DNA of 64,000 nt from JAAYPI01 sp963668615 (GCA_963668615.2 CAXXCL010000003.1:372001-436000), one strand, 5' to 3'; numbered from the stretch's first letter, positions 43,275 to 53,185 are shown. Translations and numbers: made by a program. Notes: generated by a model from the letters alone, not told the origin.

Positions 43275-44708
43275 CTCCACAAGGAACTTCCATGTTTTTT
43301 GAACCGAACTGACCGAAACACGTTCTTCGGGAGAATGAACTCCTAAAATAGTGGGTCCGATAGAAATCATGTCCAGATAAGGATATTTTTTCAAAAACAG
43401 ACCACACTCCAATCCGGCATGAATAATTCTTACTTTGGGCTCTTTATTGAATAGCGAATAATATATTTTTTCCGCTTTTTTTACCATTTTAGAATCAAAA
43501 TTCGGTTCCCAACCAGGGTATTCATTGCCAAAAGTTGTTTCTGCACCATATTGTTCAAAACAAGATGCAACCTGTTTAGCTGCATTTTGCAAATCAGATT
43601 GTACCAAACTACGTTGGTTAGTTGCAACAGTTATGACATCATTCTTAATTTTGACAGACGCTAAATTAGTTGAAGTATGTACCAAACCCTCAAACTCCGT
43701 ACACATTTTAAGGACACCATGAGGACATTTGGCTATAGCTTGCAGAAAATTATTGGCAATTGTTTTTTGTACGGCATTTTCACATCTACCCGTCGACCCC
43801 AAGAAAAAGTGCATCATTGGTTCATATTGCAACCATTCATCCTCCATTTCGGCAATAAAGATATTCCAATCTATACGTATTCTTTCTTTTTCCGAATAGG
43901 GAATAGCACATACAGCTGAAGCTTCGCGAGCAATCGCATTACGAAACAGTCCACCATCAATCTCACACAAATAAAAGTCATATTTTAAAACACTTCTCAG
44001 CAAAAAATCATTCAACAGCTTATTTGCATTAGCCAATCTCTTATGGATTTCATCACCACTATGCCCTCCTTTCAGTCCATTGATTTTTATTTCAAAAAAG
44101 AAATAGTTTTCGGGTATTTTTTCAAGTTGAAAATGAAAAAAGGCTGTGGTATCGCAACCACCTGCACAACCGACAAAAATTTCATCATCTTCCTCAGAGT
44201 CTAAATTTATAAGCGTTTTTGCCTCAAAAAAATTCTCTTCCAGAGCAAAAGCACCGGTTAAACCGGTTTCCTCATCAACAGTAAAAAGACACTCTATATC
44301 TCGATTAAAATTGATTTCAGCAGTTAAAACAGCCAACTGCATTGCCATTCCTATTCCATTATCGGCACCTAATGTGGTTCCATCTGCGGTAACCCAACCA
44401 TCGGTTAATTGCAAATCCAAAGGGTCCTTAGTAAAATCATGATTTTTGCCGGCAGTTTGTTCACAAACCATATCCATATGAGATTGTAAAATGATGGCAG
44501 GAAAGATTGTTCCTATTGGTCTTTTTTTTCTGACTAATAAAACATTTCCTACTGCATCTTGCTTAGTTATCAAATTGTGCCGACAACCAAAATCCACCAA
44601 ATACTTTCTGATATGTTCCTCACCTTTTGAGGGACGAGGAATAGCACTAATTTCAGCAAAATAATTCCATACAACGGCAGGTTCTACTTCTACACCCTTA
44701 TAATTCAT
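43257..44708 (-). CDS. pepD: Aminoacyl-histidine dipeptidase (M20 family)
   Basis: 483 residues: FAEISAIPRPSKGEEHI, ILQSHMDMVCEQ (metal His), GTTLGADNGIGMAM, LFTVDEETGLTGA (EE), LINLDSEED, GGHSGDEIHKR, and HAGLECGLF near the end. Cytosolic PepD-type Zn dipeptidase. It is 219 nt from the divergent ompH-like gene; that gap holds a TATATTTG at 44828-44835 and nothing else clear. Confidence 0.94.
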   Translation of the reverse strand: MNYKGVEVEPAVVWNYFAEISAIPRPSKGEEHIRKYLVDFGCRHNLITKQDAVGNVLLVRKKRPIGTIFPAIILQSHMDMVCEQTAGKNHDFTKDPLDLQLTDGWVTADGTTLGADNGIGMAMQLAVLTAEINFNRDIECLFTVDEETGLTGAFALEENFFEAKTLINLDSEEDDEIFVGCAGGCDTTAFFHFQLEKIPENYFFFEIKINGLKGGHSGDEIHKRLANANKLLNDFLLRSVLKYDFYLCEIDGGLFRNAIAREASAVCAIPYSEKERIRIDWNIFIAEMEDEWLQYEPMMHFFLGSTGRCENAVQKTIANNFLQAIAKCPHGVLKMCTEFEGLVHTSTNLASVKIKNDVITVATNQRSLVQSDLQNAAKQVASCFEQYGAETTFGNEYPGWEPNFDSKMVKKAEKIYYSLFNKEPKVRIIHAGLECGLFLKKYPYLDMISIGPTILGVHSPEERVSVSSVQKTWKFLVELLLCE

Positions 44709-44927
44709 AAATATAGGTTTTAATAAAATGGGAAATGCGAATTGTTAAAAAATATCAAAATTGCAATTCAAATACTATTAAAGCACAAATTTAAAGAAAA
44801 GGATTTACAAATATCTCTTTTATGTTTTATATTTGCGAGCCAATTGAGGTTTAACAACAATAACATTCCTTTCATCGGCTTAATTTTTGCATATTAAAAA
44901 AGACAAAAACACTTCTAAATCAATTTT

Positions 44928-45515
44928 ATGAAAAAAGTTTTACTCATTTCTAACATAGTACTTTTTTTAGCTGTAATAGGAATTTATTTGCTTTTTTTCT
45001 TGAAAAAAGACGACAAAAAGCAGTTCAATACAGGAAGCACTCTGAAACAAAACGAAATTCTCCCTATTGCTTACGTAAATATGGACTCATTACTACTAAA
45101 CTACAACTTGTATAAAAGTATGAGTGAAGAACTTTTACAAGAAGAAGAAAAATCGAAAGCTAATGTAAATCAAAGAGCCAATGCTTTGCAAGCAGAAATG
45201 GCAGAATTTCAAAAGAAGTGGGAAAATCAAGCTTTTTTGAGTATGGACCGAGCAAAGGCTGAACAAAGTAGATTACTAAAAAAGCAAAAAGAATTGCAAG
45301 AACTAGATAACCGCTTAGCGAACCAGTTAGTTTCCAAACAACAAAAAATGAATGAACGCTTAAAACTTTCTATTGATTCTACCATTAAAGAATACAACAA
45401 AGATAAAAAGTTTCATGTCATTTTTTGCAATACAAATAATGACAATATACTATACGCTGACAAAGCATATAATATCACCAATGAAATTTTGGAAAAAATC
45501 AATGCTCCCAAATAA
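44928..45515 (+). CDS. OmpH/Skp-family chaperone
   Basis: 195 residues: an N-terminal hydrophobic segment (~5-27) that is a signal anchor or signal peptide, then IAYVNMDSLLLNYNLYKSMSEEL, a long charged coiled coil (~65-145, LQEEEKSKANVNQRANALQAE type) and a C-terminal FHVIFCNTNNDNILYADKAYNIT strand region: the jellyfish fold of Skp. Periplasmic chaperone for outer-membrane proteins. Confidence 0.88.
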   Translation: MKKVLLISNIVLFLAVIGIYLLFFLKKDDKKQFNTGSTLKQNEILPIAYVNMDSLLLNYNLYKSMSEELLQEEEKSKANVNQRANALQAEMAEFQKKWENQAFLSMDRAKAEQSRLLKKQKELQELDNRLANQLVSKQQKMNERLKLSIDSTIKEYNKDKKFHVIFCNTNNDNILYADKAYNITNEILEKINAPK

Positions 45516-45537
45516 ATAACGGAGAAAAAAAATTAAT

Positions 45538-45572
45538 AAAAAGCTACTCCAAAAAATAGAGTGGCTTTTTTT
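45538..45572 (+). terminator. Rho-independent terminator before fmt
   Basis: AAAAAGCTACTC pairs with GAGTGGCTTTTT (one G-U pair), T-run to 45572. It ends the ompH-like transcript; fmt begins 36 nt later with no visible promoter between. Confidence 0.75.
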
Positions 45573-45607
45573 ATTAAAAAAAATAGATGCAATCAATTCT
45601 ATTGAAA

Positions 45608-46567
45608 ATGAAAAAAAAAGATTTACGAATAATATATATGGGCACGCCTGAATTTGCAGTCGCTCCACTTAAAAAACTCATAGAAAATGACTATCATGTA
45701 GTAGGTGTTGTTACAATGCCTGACAAACCAGCAGGAAGGGGTTATCAATTACAAATGTCTGCCGTAAAAGCGTACGCTTTGGAGCAAAATTTACCTTTGT
45801 TGCAACCTGAAAAATTGAAAGAGGAGTCTTTCTTGGAAGAATTGCGAAAATTGAATGCGGATATGCAAATAGTAGTTGCATTTCGTATGTTACCTAAAAT
45901 AGTTTGGGATATGCCTCACTTAGGAACATTTAATTTACATGCATCACTTTTGCCACAATACAGAGGAGCGGCACCCATCAACTGGGCTATTATCAATGGC
46001 GAAAAAAAAACGGGAGTCACTACCTTCTTTCTCACAGAAGAAATTGACACAGGCAACATCCTTCTGCAACGGGAAATTTCTATATCGGATTCTGACAATG
46101 CCGGAAGCTTACATGACAAACTGATGACATTGGGTGCTGAAACAGTTACTGACACTGTTGATTTCATACTCACTGAAAAGCCTATCGGAATTGAACAAAT
46201 CAAAATTATTGGAAACAAAATCGAAATAAAAAGTGCCCCGAAAATCTTTAAAGAAACCTGCAAAATTAATTGGGAGAACACTTGCGAAAGTATTCACAAT
46301 TTTGTGCGTGGATTAGCACCATATCCTAGTGCACACACTGAAATTTTGGATGAAAAAGGCAATGTGTTTTTCACAAAAATAATAGAAACTACAACAGAAA
46401 TTTGCACCCACAATGAGCCTTGCGGCTCGGTATTAAGTGATGGAAAACATTTTTTAAAGATTGCTGCAAAAGATGGTTATGTTTTTATAAACCAACTCCA
46501 AATAGCAGGAAAAAAAGCAATGAAGACGGAGGAACTTTTACGAGGATTCAGACCAAAAACATTCTGA
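45608..46567 (+). CDS. fmt: Methionyl-tRNA formyltransferase
   Basis: About 319 residues from ATG 45608 (MKKKDLRIIYMGTPEFAV), preferred over 45587 because the family begins a few residues before the first strand. Features: MPDKPAGRGY, NLHASLLPQYRGAAPINWAI (SLLPxxRGAAPI motif), GVTTFFLTEEIDTG, and the C-terminal OB-fold ending LLRGFRP. Formylates initiator Met-tRNA; def is at 25.2 kb. Confidence 0.95.
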   Translation: MKKKDLRIIYMGTPEFAVAPLKKLIENDYHVVGVVTMPDKPAGRGYQLQMSAVKAYALEQNLPLLQPEKLKEESFLEELRKLNADMQIVVAFRMLPKIVWDMPHLGTFNLHASLLPQYRGAAPINWAIINGEKKTGVTTFFLTEEIDTGNILLQREISISDSDNAGSLHDKLMTLGAETVTDTVDFILTEKPIGIEQIKIIGNKIEIKSAPKIFKETCKINWENTCESIHNFVRGLAPYPSAHTEILDEKGNVFFTKIIETTTEICTHNEPCGSVLSDGKHFLKIAAKDGYVFINQLQIAGKKAMKTEELLRGFRPKTF

Positions 46568-46574
46568 TTTTTAC

Positions 46575-46937
46575 ATGAAACAGACACTGTTTGTAACACT
46601 TGGAACCATTTCGTTAGGACTTGGAATACTTGGTATCTTTTTACCCATCCTACCTACCACCCCATTTTTGCTACTAACAGCCACATTGTACTTTAACAGT
46701 TCTAAAAATTTATACAGCAAACTAATGGGAAATAAGCATTTGGGACCTTATATCAAAAGTTTTCGGGAAGACAAAAGCATTCCTCTTCAAGCAAAAATCA
46801 TATCTATTTCATTACTTTGGCTTACCATCGGCTACTCCATTTTTTTCATTGTACCCTTAACAGCCTTAAAAGTACTACTCGGAGCTATTGCTATAGCCGT
46901 TACCATCCACATTTTATCTTTCAAAACAAAAAAATGA
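46575..46937 (+). CDS. YbaN/DUF454 inner-membrane protein
   Basis: 120 residues: LGTISLGLGILGIFLPILPTTPFLLLTATLYFNSS (the GxxGxxLPxLPTTPFLL signature of DUF454), then HLGPYIKSFREDKSIPLQAKI and two further membrane helices. Function unknown. Starts 7 nt after fmt. Confidence 0.92.
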   Translation: MKQTLFVTLGTISLGLGILGIFLPILPTTPFLLLTATLYFNSSKNLYSKLMGNKHLGPYIKSFREDKSIPLQAKIISISLLWLTIGYSIFFIVPLTALKVLLGAIAIAVTIHILSFKTKK

Positions 46938-46971
46938 ATTATATTAGGAGGAGCTGAAAATCAAAGGAAAG

Positions 46972-47322
46972 TTACTTCGGTTGTTTAGAGTGTTTTGCTT
47001 GTTTTGGCATTCGAAGACTAACAATCAATTCTATTACGGCAGAAATCAGCAAAGCAATTACCCAATCTTGATTGTGCATAAACATAAAATAAGCCGTAAC
47101 AATATACATCATTGTTCCGACATACAAAATCCAGTATAAGCGTTTAATTCTAAAATCATTTCCACTATACGCGGTAAGAACTCGAGCCACGACAATTCCT
47201 AAAACTCCGACTGAAAAAACGAAAGGAGCCACCATTGGGGTAAAATTATACAATATTGCCCCCAACAACAGGACAGCTGCAGAACAAGCAAATAAAACAG
47301 AGGCTATTTTTTCTTTTCCCAT
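46972..47322 (-). CDS. Small four-helix membrane protein, unknown
   Basis: 116 residues with four hydrophobic helices (~8-27, 30-50, 62-80, 84-103) and a basic tail ending KHSKQPK. I do not recognise a named family. It lies 10 nt after the FtsB-like gene and is probably cotranscribed with it, hinting at an envelope or division link without proving one. Confidence 0.7.
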   Translation of the reverse strand: MGKEKIASVLFACSAAVLLLGAILYNFTPMVAPFVFSVGVLGIVVARVLTAYSGNDFRIKRLYWILYVGTMMYIVTAYFMFMHNQDWVIALLISAVIELIVSLRMPKQAKHSKQPK

Positions 47323-47332
47323 ATTATTTTAA

Positions 47333-47629
47333 TTATTCCACAACTACAAATATATCTTCATTACTTTTTTTCATCATATATTGCTCGCGAGCAAATTTCT
47401 CCAAATTATCTTTATCCGATTGCAATAGTTGAAGTTTTTCTTTATTTTTTTTCGTTTCTAATTGATAAAACCGTATCTGGTATTCTAATTTTTCTATGGT
47501 CTCCTTGTTTTTGTAACGAGTCCTAACATTATACTGCTCATTAGTAAGCATAATAAAAACGAAAATAACTATGGCTATGACATACTTATTAAATATCGTT
47601 TTCAGAAATAATATCAGACTCTTTTTCAT
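47333..47629 (-). CDS. FtsB/DivIC-like septum formation protein
   Basis: 98 residues from ATG 47629 (MKKSLILFL; the codon at 47644 is TTG and less likely). One membrane helix (~12-30, YVIAIVIFVFIMLTNEQYNVR), then a coiled coil (LEYQIRFYQLETKKNKEKLQLLQSDK) and the short conserved end LEKFAREQYMMKKSNEDIFVV. Bitopic divisome subunit. Confidence 0.88.
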   Translation of the reverse strand: MKKSLILFLKTIFNKYVIAIVIFVFIMLTNEQYNVRTRYKNKETIEKLEYQIRFYQLETKKNKEKLQLLQSDKDNLEKFAREQYMMKKSNEDIFVVVE

Positions 47630-47658
47630 AAAATAACAAGACAAACTTTATAGCTTCG

Positions 47659-47666
47659 CAAATGTA
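47659..47666 (-). promoter_or_regulatory. -7 box of the FtsB-like gene
   Basis: TACATTTG on the minus strand, 29 nt before ATG 47629; fits the shorter start. Confidence 0.6.
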
Positions 47667-47718
47667 CTTTTTTTTCTTTAAAAAGCTAAATCTTCCTTTC
47701 AATTTCTGAACATTTTTT

Positions 47719-47726
47719 TACCTTTG
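47719..47726 (+). promoter_or_regulatory. -7 box of dnaX
   Basis: TACCTTTG, 17 nt before the dnaX ATG; matches TAnnTTTG. Confidence 0.6.
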
Positions 47727-47743
47727 TCAAAAGCAAAAAAGAA

Positions 47744-49477
47744 ATGGAAAACTTTATCGTTTCAGCAAGAAAGTACCGTCCTATAAGTTTTGACTCTGTT
47801 ATTGGTCAAACATCCCTGATAACTACGCTGAAAAATGCCATTCAAAACAAACAATTGGCTCATGCTTACCTATTTTGCGGCACACGCGGTGTTGGGAAAA
47901 CTACGACTGCCCGTATTTTTGCTAAAACGATAAATTGCCTGAATCCGTTACCCAACGGCGAAGCTTGTAACGAATGCGAATCTTGTGTTGCATTTAATGA
48001 GCAACGATCTTATAACATTCATGAGTTGGATGCTGCCTCCAATAACTCGGTAGAAGATATTCGTTCCCTAATAGACCAAGTACGGATACCTCCACAAATT
48101 GGACATTATAGCGTATATATTATCGATGAAGTGCACATGTTATCTTCTAATGCGTTTAACGCTTTTTTAAAAACATTGGAAGAGCCGCCTTCTTATGCCA
48201 TTTTTATTTTAGCAACGACTGAGAAACATAAAATTCTGCCAACCATTCTCTCTCGATGTCAGATTTATGATTTTAACCGTATCGGTATAGCAGACACGGT
48301 AGCTCATTTGCAACATATAGCATCTCTCGAAGGCATAACGGCAGAACCGGAAGCCCTAAATGTAATTGCTCATAAATCGGATGGCGGTATGCGTGACGCA
48401 CTGTCTACGTTTGACCAAATTGTTAGTTTTTGTGGAAATAATATTACCTATCAAGATGTAATCCAGAACTTAAATATTTTAGATTACGATTATTATTTCA
48501 ACCTTGTAGATACTTTTCTGAAAAATGAAGTACCGCAAGCATTGCTAATCTTCAACGATATTTTGAATAAAGGCTTTGATGCACACAATTTTATTATTGG
48601 GCTAACTGAACACTTGAGAGATGTTTTAGTTTGTAAAGACCCAGCCTCGGCCATACTGTTGGAAGTAGGGTCGAGTATTCGTGAGCATTACGTTACACAA
48701 GCAGCTGCATGCCCAACAGATTTTTTATATGAGGCTTTAATTCTTGCCAATCAATGTGATTTGGATTTTAAGCAGAGTAAAAATAAGCGACTATTGGTTG
48801 AACTCACTTTAATTCGCCTTTGCCAACTGCAAGGTCAAAAAAAAAATGACTCTTTAGTCAAAAAAAGCATTGAAACCCTCCATATAGAAAAAGTTTCTGG
48901 GATAGAAGATTCTAAAAAAGAGCCGATTACAACTACAGATAGATTATCACCACAACAAACTCCTATCAAACAAGAAGTTCCCAGTTTCAAAATAGAGACA
49001 TCTACAGGCTCTCCCGTTATGAAACCAATGGCTCAATCGTTATCTATCAATAAATTGAGGCAAGAACATTTAAAAGAGCAGCAAGAGCATAAAGAGGAAG
49101 TAAAAAAAGAGGAAAAAGAACCGTTTACACAAGATTTGTTGAATGATGTTTGGCGAAAATTTGCTAACGAAATACCGGAGCAAGCAAAGCTCCTCTACAT
49201 CTTTAATTCCCAACAGCCTGTGCTGGCAAATAATTTTGAAGTACAAATTGAAATAAATAATGCGATAATCGAACGAGACATACAGGAACTTACACCTCAA
49301 CTAACCAAATTTTTGAGACAAGAGTTACATAATTCTTTCATCGCATTAAAAACAGTTTTAGTCGAGCTAAAAGAAGAAGAAAAGGCTATTTCCAATAGAG
49401 AAAAGGTGCAAATCATGGCAAAGAAAAACCCTGCACTGAAATCATTTATGACTGAACTAGGATTAGAAACGCTGTAA
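47744..49477 (+). CDS. dnaX: DNA polymerase III subunit gamma/tau
   Basis: 577 residues: SARKYRPISFDSVIGQ, LFCGTRGVGKTTTARIFAK (P-loop), the zinc Cys cluster CLNPLPNGEACNECESC, IIDEVHMLSSNAFNAFLKTLEEPP (Walker B and sensor), TILSRCQIYDF; AAA+ clamp-loader motor to ~360, then a charged linker (KEEVKKEEKEP) and a short tau-like C-terminal domain. I see no obvious slippage heptamer, so a single product is likely. Confidence 0.95.
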   Translation: MENFIVSARKYRPISFDSVIGQTSLITTLKNAIQNKQLAHAYLFCGTRGVGKTTTARIFAKTINCLNPLPNGEACNECESCVAFNEQRSYNIHELDAASNNSVEDIRSLIDQVRIPPQIGHYSVYIIDEVHMLSSNAFNAFLKTLEEPPSYAIFILATTEKHKILPTILSRCQIYDFNRIGIADTVAHLQHIASLEGITAEPEALNVIAHKSDGGMRDALSTFDQIVSFCGNNITYQDVIQNLNILDYDYYFNLVDTFLKNEVPQALLIFNDILNKGFDAHNFIIGLTEHLRDVLVCKDPASAILLEVGSSIREHYVTQAAACPTDFLYEALILANQCDLDFKQSKNKRLLVELTLIRLCQLQGQKKNDSLVKKSIETLHIEKVSGIEDSKKEPITTTDRLSPQQTPIKQEVPSFKIETSTGSPVMKPMAQSLSINKLRQEHLKEQQEHKEEVKKEEKEPFTQDLLNDVWRKFANEIPEQAKLLYIFNSQQPVLANNFEVQIEINNAIIERDIQELTPQLTKFLRQELHNSFIALKTVLVELKEEEKAISNREKVQIMAKKNPALKSFMTELGLETL

Positions 49478-49487
49478 AAAATTTGTC

Positions 49488-50120
49488 TTAAATCGTTTTA
49501 TAAACAATTACCCTTCCTATTCCGTGTAGTTGAACAATAAAAGATTGACCTACTGCTTCATTCAAAGTACCCTCCCACCAAGCAAGTAAATTTCTTTCTT
49601 TAATCGGATATTTGAGTCCTTGTACAGAGATTGGACAATCGGGAGTCAATGAAAAAATAGAAACCTGCTGACCGATTTCAGAGGTAAATTCTGTAGTTTG
49701 GTTAATTGGAATAAAAACGCCAAAGTCGGATATCATAACGACCTTTTCCAACTCCTGTTGATAAGAAACCAACAAGGATACATTGGCAAAAGTATGGTCT
49801 TCCCTATCGCCTGTTGCTCCTAAAATAGCAATTTTTTTCCACCCTTTTTCGATGCAAAATTGTACGGCTTTAGTCAAATCGTTTGTTTCTTGATCAGGGT
49901 TATAGATCAAATTAATATCCGGCATCTTTTTTATTTGGTCAGATACACTATCCAGGTCACCCACAACATAATCAGGTATTCTTCCAAAGTGAAGCAACTT
50001 ACCGGCAGCACCATCACAGCAAATAACTTTTTCAGCTTTGGTAAGTAATTCCAAAATTTTCGGTTTATGGGGGAAGACACCATCAGCTAAAACAACTATA
50101 TTAAAATCCGTATCTATCAT
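49488..50120 (-). CDS. Thiamine pyrophosphokinase
   Basis: About 210 residues from ATG 50120 (MIDTDFNIVVLADG), 13 nt after the permease stop; the longer frame overlaps that gene. Features: VICCDGAAGKLLHFGRIPDYVVGDLDSVS (Asp-rich ATP/Mg site), NPDQETNDLTKAVQFC, ILGATGDREDHTFAN, and the C-terminal beta domain with FSLTPDCPISVQGLKYPI. Makes TPP from thiamine in the cytosol. Third gene of the riboswitch-controlled salvage unit. Confidence 0.92.
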   Translation of the reverse strand: MIDTDFNIVVLADGVFPHKPKILELLTKAEKVICCDGAAGKLLHFGRIPDYVVGDLDSVSDQIKKMPDINLIYNPDQETNDLTKAVQFCIEKGWKKIAILGATGDREDHTFANVSLLVSYQQELEKVVMISDFGVFIPINQTTEFTSEIGQQVSIFSLTPDCPISVQGLKYPIKERNLLAWWEGTLNEAVGQSFIVQLHGIGRVIVYKTI

Positions 50121-50133
50121 TTTCAAACTAAAT

Positions 50134-50718
50134 TTACTCTTCTTTAAAACGTTTCCATTGAAAATATCCCACAACAGACAAAACGCCGTAACATAGATAC
50201 AAAAAAGATGTTGGATACAAACCCTTTACTATAAACAAAAAGACAGAAAGACTATTTACGACAATCCAAACAAACCAGTGTTCTATAATTTTTTTTGCCA
50301 ACATCCAAGTAGCAACAATGCTCAAAGAAGTTACCAGCGAATCGCCTAAGGGTATAGGAGAATCGGTGAAATTAGTCAAAACAAAATAAATAGCCACAAA
50401 TAAAACAAGAGTTACTGCTAAAAGTATAAAAAATGTTTGGGGAACAATCCGAATGTAATTTTGTATCGGCTTTTCATCTTTCGTATTGGATTTTCCAAAA
50501 AGCCAAAGCCAAAAGCCATATACACTAACAGCAACATAGTAGGAATTAAGAACACCATCAGCATAAAATTTTGTCTGAAAAAACACAATCACATATACCA
50601 ACGACGAAATAAAACCAATAATCCACATAGAAGGACGTTGTTTTATTTCGAGATATAAATAGAGCAGTCCGGTAATTACACCGAACCACTCTAACCAGTG
50701 TGACAAAAAATATTCCAT
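50134..50718 (-). CDS. pnuT: PnuT-like thiamine permease (PnuC family)
   Basis: 194 residues, about seven membrane helices. PnuC-family markers: EWFGVITGLLYLYLEIKQRPSMWIIG near the start and a WxxW-type segment FWLWLFG, later PLGDSLVTSLSIVATWMLAKKIIEHWFVWIVVN. PnuC paralogues carry nicotinamide riboside, riboflavin or thiamine; the TPP riboswitch upstream and the kinase downstream point to thiamine (PnuT), facilitated diffusion driven by phosphorylation. Confidence 0.88.
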   Translation of the reverse strand: MEYFLSHWLEWFGVITGLLYLYLEIKQRPSMWIIGFISSLVYVIVFFQTKFYADGVLNSYYVAVSVYGFWLWLFGKSNTKDEKPIQNYIRIVPQTFFILLAVTLVLFVAIYFVLTNFTDSPIPLGDSLVTSLSIVATWMLAKKIIEHWFVWIVVNSLSVFLFIVKGLYPTSFLYLCYGVLSVVGYFQWKRFKEE

Positions 50719-50751
50719 TAACTATAACTTAGTGTCAATCAATTGACAAAA

Positions 50752-52995
50752 TTACAACTTAATTGAGATATTTACCATAACATTAAAACCTGCTTGAGGA
50801 AAATAACCAAATTCTTCGTAACGGTCTTTCTTTGAGCTATTTGCATCAGGTTGTTGGTAAGAAGAATATACCCAAGCATTACTTTCGTATTGTTCGTTCA
50901 AGACATTGTTTAGTAACAAACTTATACCAATCTCTTTAAGAAATTTTGGATTGAATGTATAACCCAACCTAATATTGTTTAAGAAATATGGATCTAACGA
51001 ACGTTCATTACTTCCGGTATTATCAATGTATTGTTTTCCTACATAATTGGATTGTAATGCAGCATTCCATCGTCTATAATCGAAAGAAAAAATACTGTTG
51101 GCAATTACATTTGGAGAAAAAGAGATTGGTGTTGTACCCAATTTATTCTCTACTTGCGATTTCCATTCCCAATTTTCATCGTAAAGGTCGACAAACTCGG
51201 AATAATTTTTTATTTCATTCTTACTCAATGTCATATTTCCATTCCACTTTAACCAAGAAAGAATTTTCACACCTGCGACCAATTCAACACCTGCTCTGTA
51301 ACTATCTGCGATATTGGTTGTTAAAGCTTCCCCAATTTCATTTACTTTGCCTGTTAATACGAGTTGATTATTATAGTCCATATAGTATAAATTAACTCCT
51401 GCTGAAAACGTTTTATTGGCAAAGGTGTATCCTGCTTCGTAATCGAACATTTCTTCGTAAGTGGGCTTTGCATTCAATTCGGCATCTGTATAATTATTTC
51501 TTGAAGGTTCGCGATGACCAACAGCAAAAGAAGCATAAGCTCGATTAAAATCATTGATTTTATAAGACAATCCGGCTTTGGGGTTAAAAAAATTAAATTG
51601 CTTATGAATATCCAATTGTTGCATTTCATTATTTATCCAGTTCCAAACATCATTTTGACCGTTTATTTTGTAATCGATAAAACGATATTGCAAATCGGCG
51701 TAAATGTTTAAGGCATGAAATAATGTGTAATTAGCTTTGAAATAGGTATCTGCATCAATCTTATCACCCGTGCCACGGTAATATTCCTGACCCGGACTAA
51801 AGGAAGCATCTCCCGTATAATCTTTTATCCAAAGTATTTTTCCGAAGTGATTTCCTGCATATTTATTGGCACCACCACCCCATGTCAAAGACAATTTTTC
51901 CTTGTTGTAGTTTAAAGAAAACACACCTCCTACTAAGGTATTATCCAACCATTTTTGACGAACCAAATCAGATTCATCTACCGTGACCCCTTGATAAACA
52001 AAAGGTGTTAGCCCATATTCCGCAAGACTGCCAGAACGTTTATATTCCTCATAGTAACCTTTTCCCTTGGTACAATATAAAGCACCATCAAGATTCAAAC
52101 TCGGAGTAAACGTATGTGATAAAAGTAATTGATAATGAGTCTGGTTATAATTATCCGTTTGACCTTCATAGTACAATGGATTTCCCTCCGCATCATTTCC
52201 CATATAGCCGCATGGATTATACGTTCTATTGGTTTTCAACGAATCTTTTGGCACCCCATCCCATGCGTGATATGTTCGCTCTTTTCCACCAAAAGTAAGT
52301 AGTTTTACTACTGTCTTTTCCCCGAAAAATCCTCCTTGTAAAAAATAGGAGAAGAGATTGGTTGAAGCACGGTCAATAAATCCATCAGAATTAATACCGG
52401 AAATACGTGCATCAACAGCCCAATGATTATGTAACAAACCGGAACCTACTTTCGCCATTAGCTTGGACGTATTGAAAGAACCGTACGAGCCGTTTAATTC
52501 AGCATACGGACTGAATGACAAATTTTCCGTTTTCATATTCAAGCTGGCACCAAAAGCTCCCGCACCGTTGGTAGAAGTTCCAACACCACGCTGAATTTGC
52601 AAATCTTCTAAGGAAGAAGCAAAATCGGGCATATTTACCCAAAAGACACTCTGAGATTCAGCGTCATTGATAGGAATACCATTTGCGGTAACATTGATAC
52701 GACTGGCATCCGTTCCACGCACACGAATGCTCGTATAACCGACGCCCATACCGGCATCAGAAGTTGCAACTACAGAAGGAGTCAATGACAAAAGAAACGG
52801 AATATCTTGTCCGAAATTTTGTTTTTTGATTTCTTCTTTTTTTACATTGGAATAGGCTACCGGCGTTACATCCGTAGCACGAGTGGAAAGTACCTGAACT
52901 TCTTGCAAGTCCACTAAACGCATACTGTCTTGTTGCGAAAAAGCAACACTTCCGGACAAAAATAGTCCGGAGAAAACGATAAAAACCTTTTTCAT
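50752..52995 (-). CDS. TonB-dependent outer-membrane receptor, likely for thiamine
   Basis: 747 residues: signal peptide (to SVAFSQ, ~20), N-terminal TonB-box/plug region (LVDLQEVQVLSTRA..., IPFLLSLTPSVVATSDAG, SIRVRGTDASRINVTANGIPIND, QRGVGTSTNGAGAFGASLN) and a 22-strand barrel ending FNVMVNISIKL with a terminal-strand pattern. No SusD partner. With the TPP riboswitch and the thiamine genes behind it, this is best read as the thiamine (or thiamine phosphate) receptor. Confidence 0.9.
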   Translation of the reverse strand: MKKVFIVFSGLFLSGSVAFSQQDSMRLVDLQEVQVLSTRATDVTPVAYSNVKKEEIKKQNFGQDIPFLLSLTPSVVATSDAGMGVGYTSIRVRGTDASRINVTANGIPINDAESQSVFWVNMPDFASSLEDLQIQRGVGTSTNGAGAFGASLNMKTENLSFSPYAELNGSYGSFNTSKLMAKVGSGLLHNHWAVDARISGINSDGFIDRASTNLFSYFLQGGFFGEKTVVKLLTFGGKERTYHAWDGVPKDSLKTNRTYNPCGYMGNDAEGNPLYYEGQTDNYNQTHYQLLLSHTFTPSLNLDGALYCTKGKGYYEEYKRSGSLAEYGLTPFVYQGVTVDESDLVRQKWLDNTLVGGVFSLNYNKEKLSLTWGGGANKYAGNHFGKILWIKDYTGDASFSPGQEYYRGTGDKIDADTYFKANYTLFHALNIYADLQYRFIDYKINGQNDVWNWINNEMQQLDIHKQFNFFNPKAGLSYKINDFNRAYASFAVGHREPSRNNYTDAELNAKPTYEEMFDYEAGYTFANKTFSAGVNLYYMDYNNQLVLTGKVNEIGEALTTNIADSYRAGVELVAGVKILSWLKWNGNMTLSKNEIKNYSEFVDLYDENWEWKSQVENKLGTTPISFSPNVIANSIFSFDYRRWNAALQSNYVGKQYIDNTGSNERSLDPYFLNNIRLGYTFNPKFLKEIGISLLLNNVLNEQYESNAWVYSSYQQPDANSSKKDRYEEFGYFPQAGFNVMVNISIKL

Positions 52996-53116
52996 TTAAA
53001 TTAGAATTAGCATGAAGACACAACGACATTTCGTTTCATCATCATAGGGTTAAATAAAAAAGGGGTTTTAATAAAAGAGAAGAATACCGAGAAGGTCGTG
53101 CACAACCATTTCTTTA

Positions 53117-53185
53117 TCCCTGCGATGGCATTACCCAAATCAGGTTCAAAGGGTATAATCTCAGCCTGATAAACTCAAGCACCCC
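53117..53185 (-). promoter_or_regulatory. TPP riboswitch (THI element)
   Basis: Minus-strand RNA begins GGGGTGCTTGAG, then CTGAGA (pyrimidine-sensor helix), ACCCTTTGAACCTGATTTGG (core with CTGAT), GGTAATGCCATCGCAGGGA (the TAATGCCA-type J loop and closing P1). All THI-box blocks are present in order. The 120 nt from here to the receptor ATG hold GGTTGTGCACGACC, a possible part of the switching structure, and no clear U-tract terminator, so control may be translational. Confidence 0.95.
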
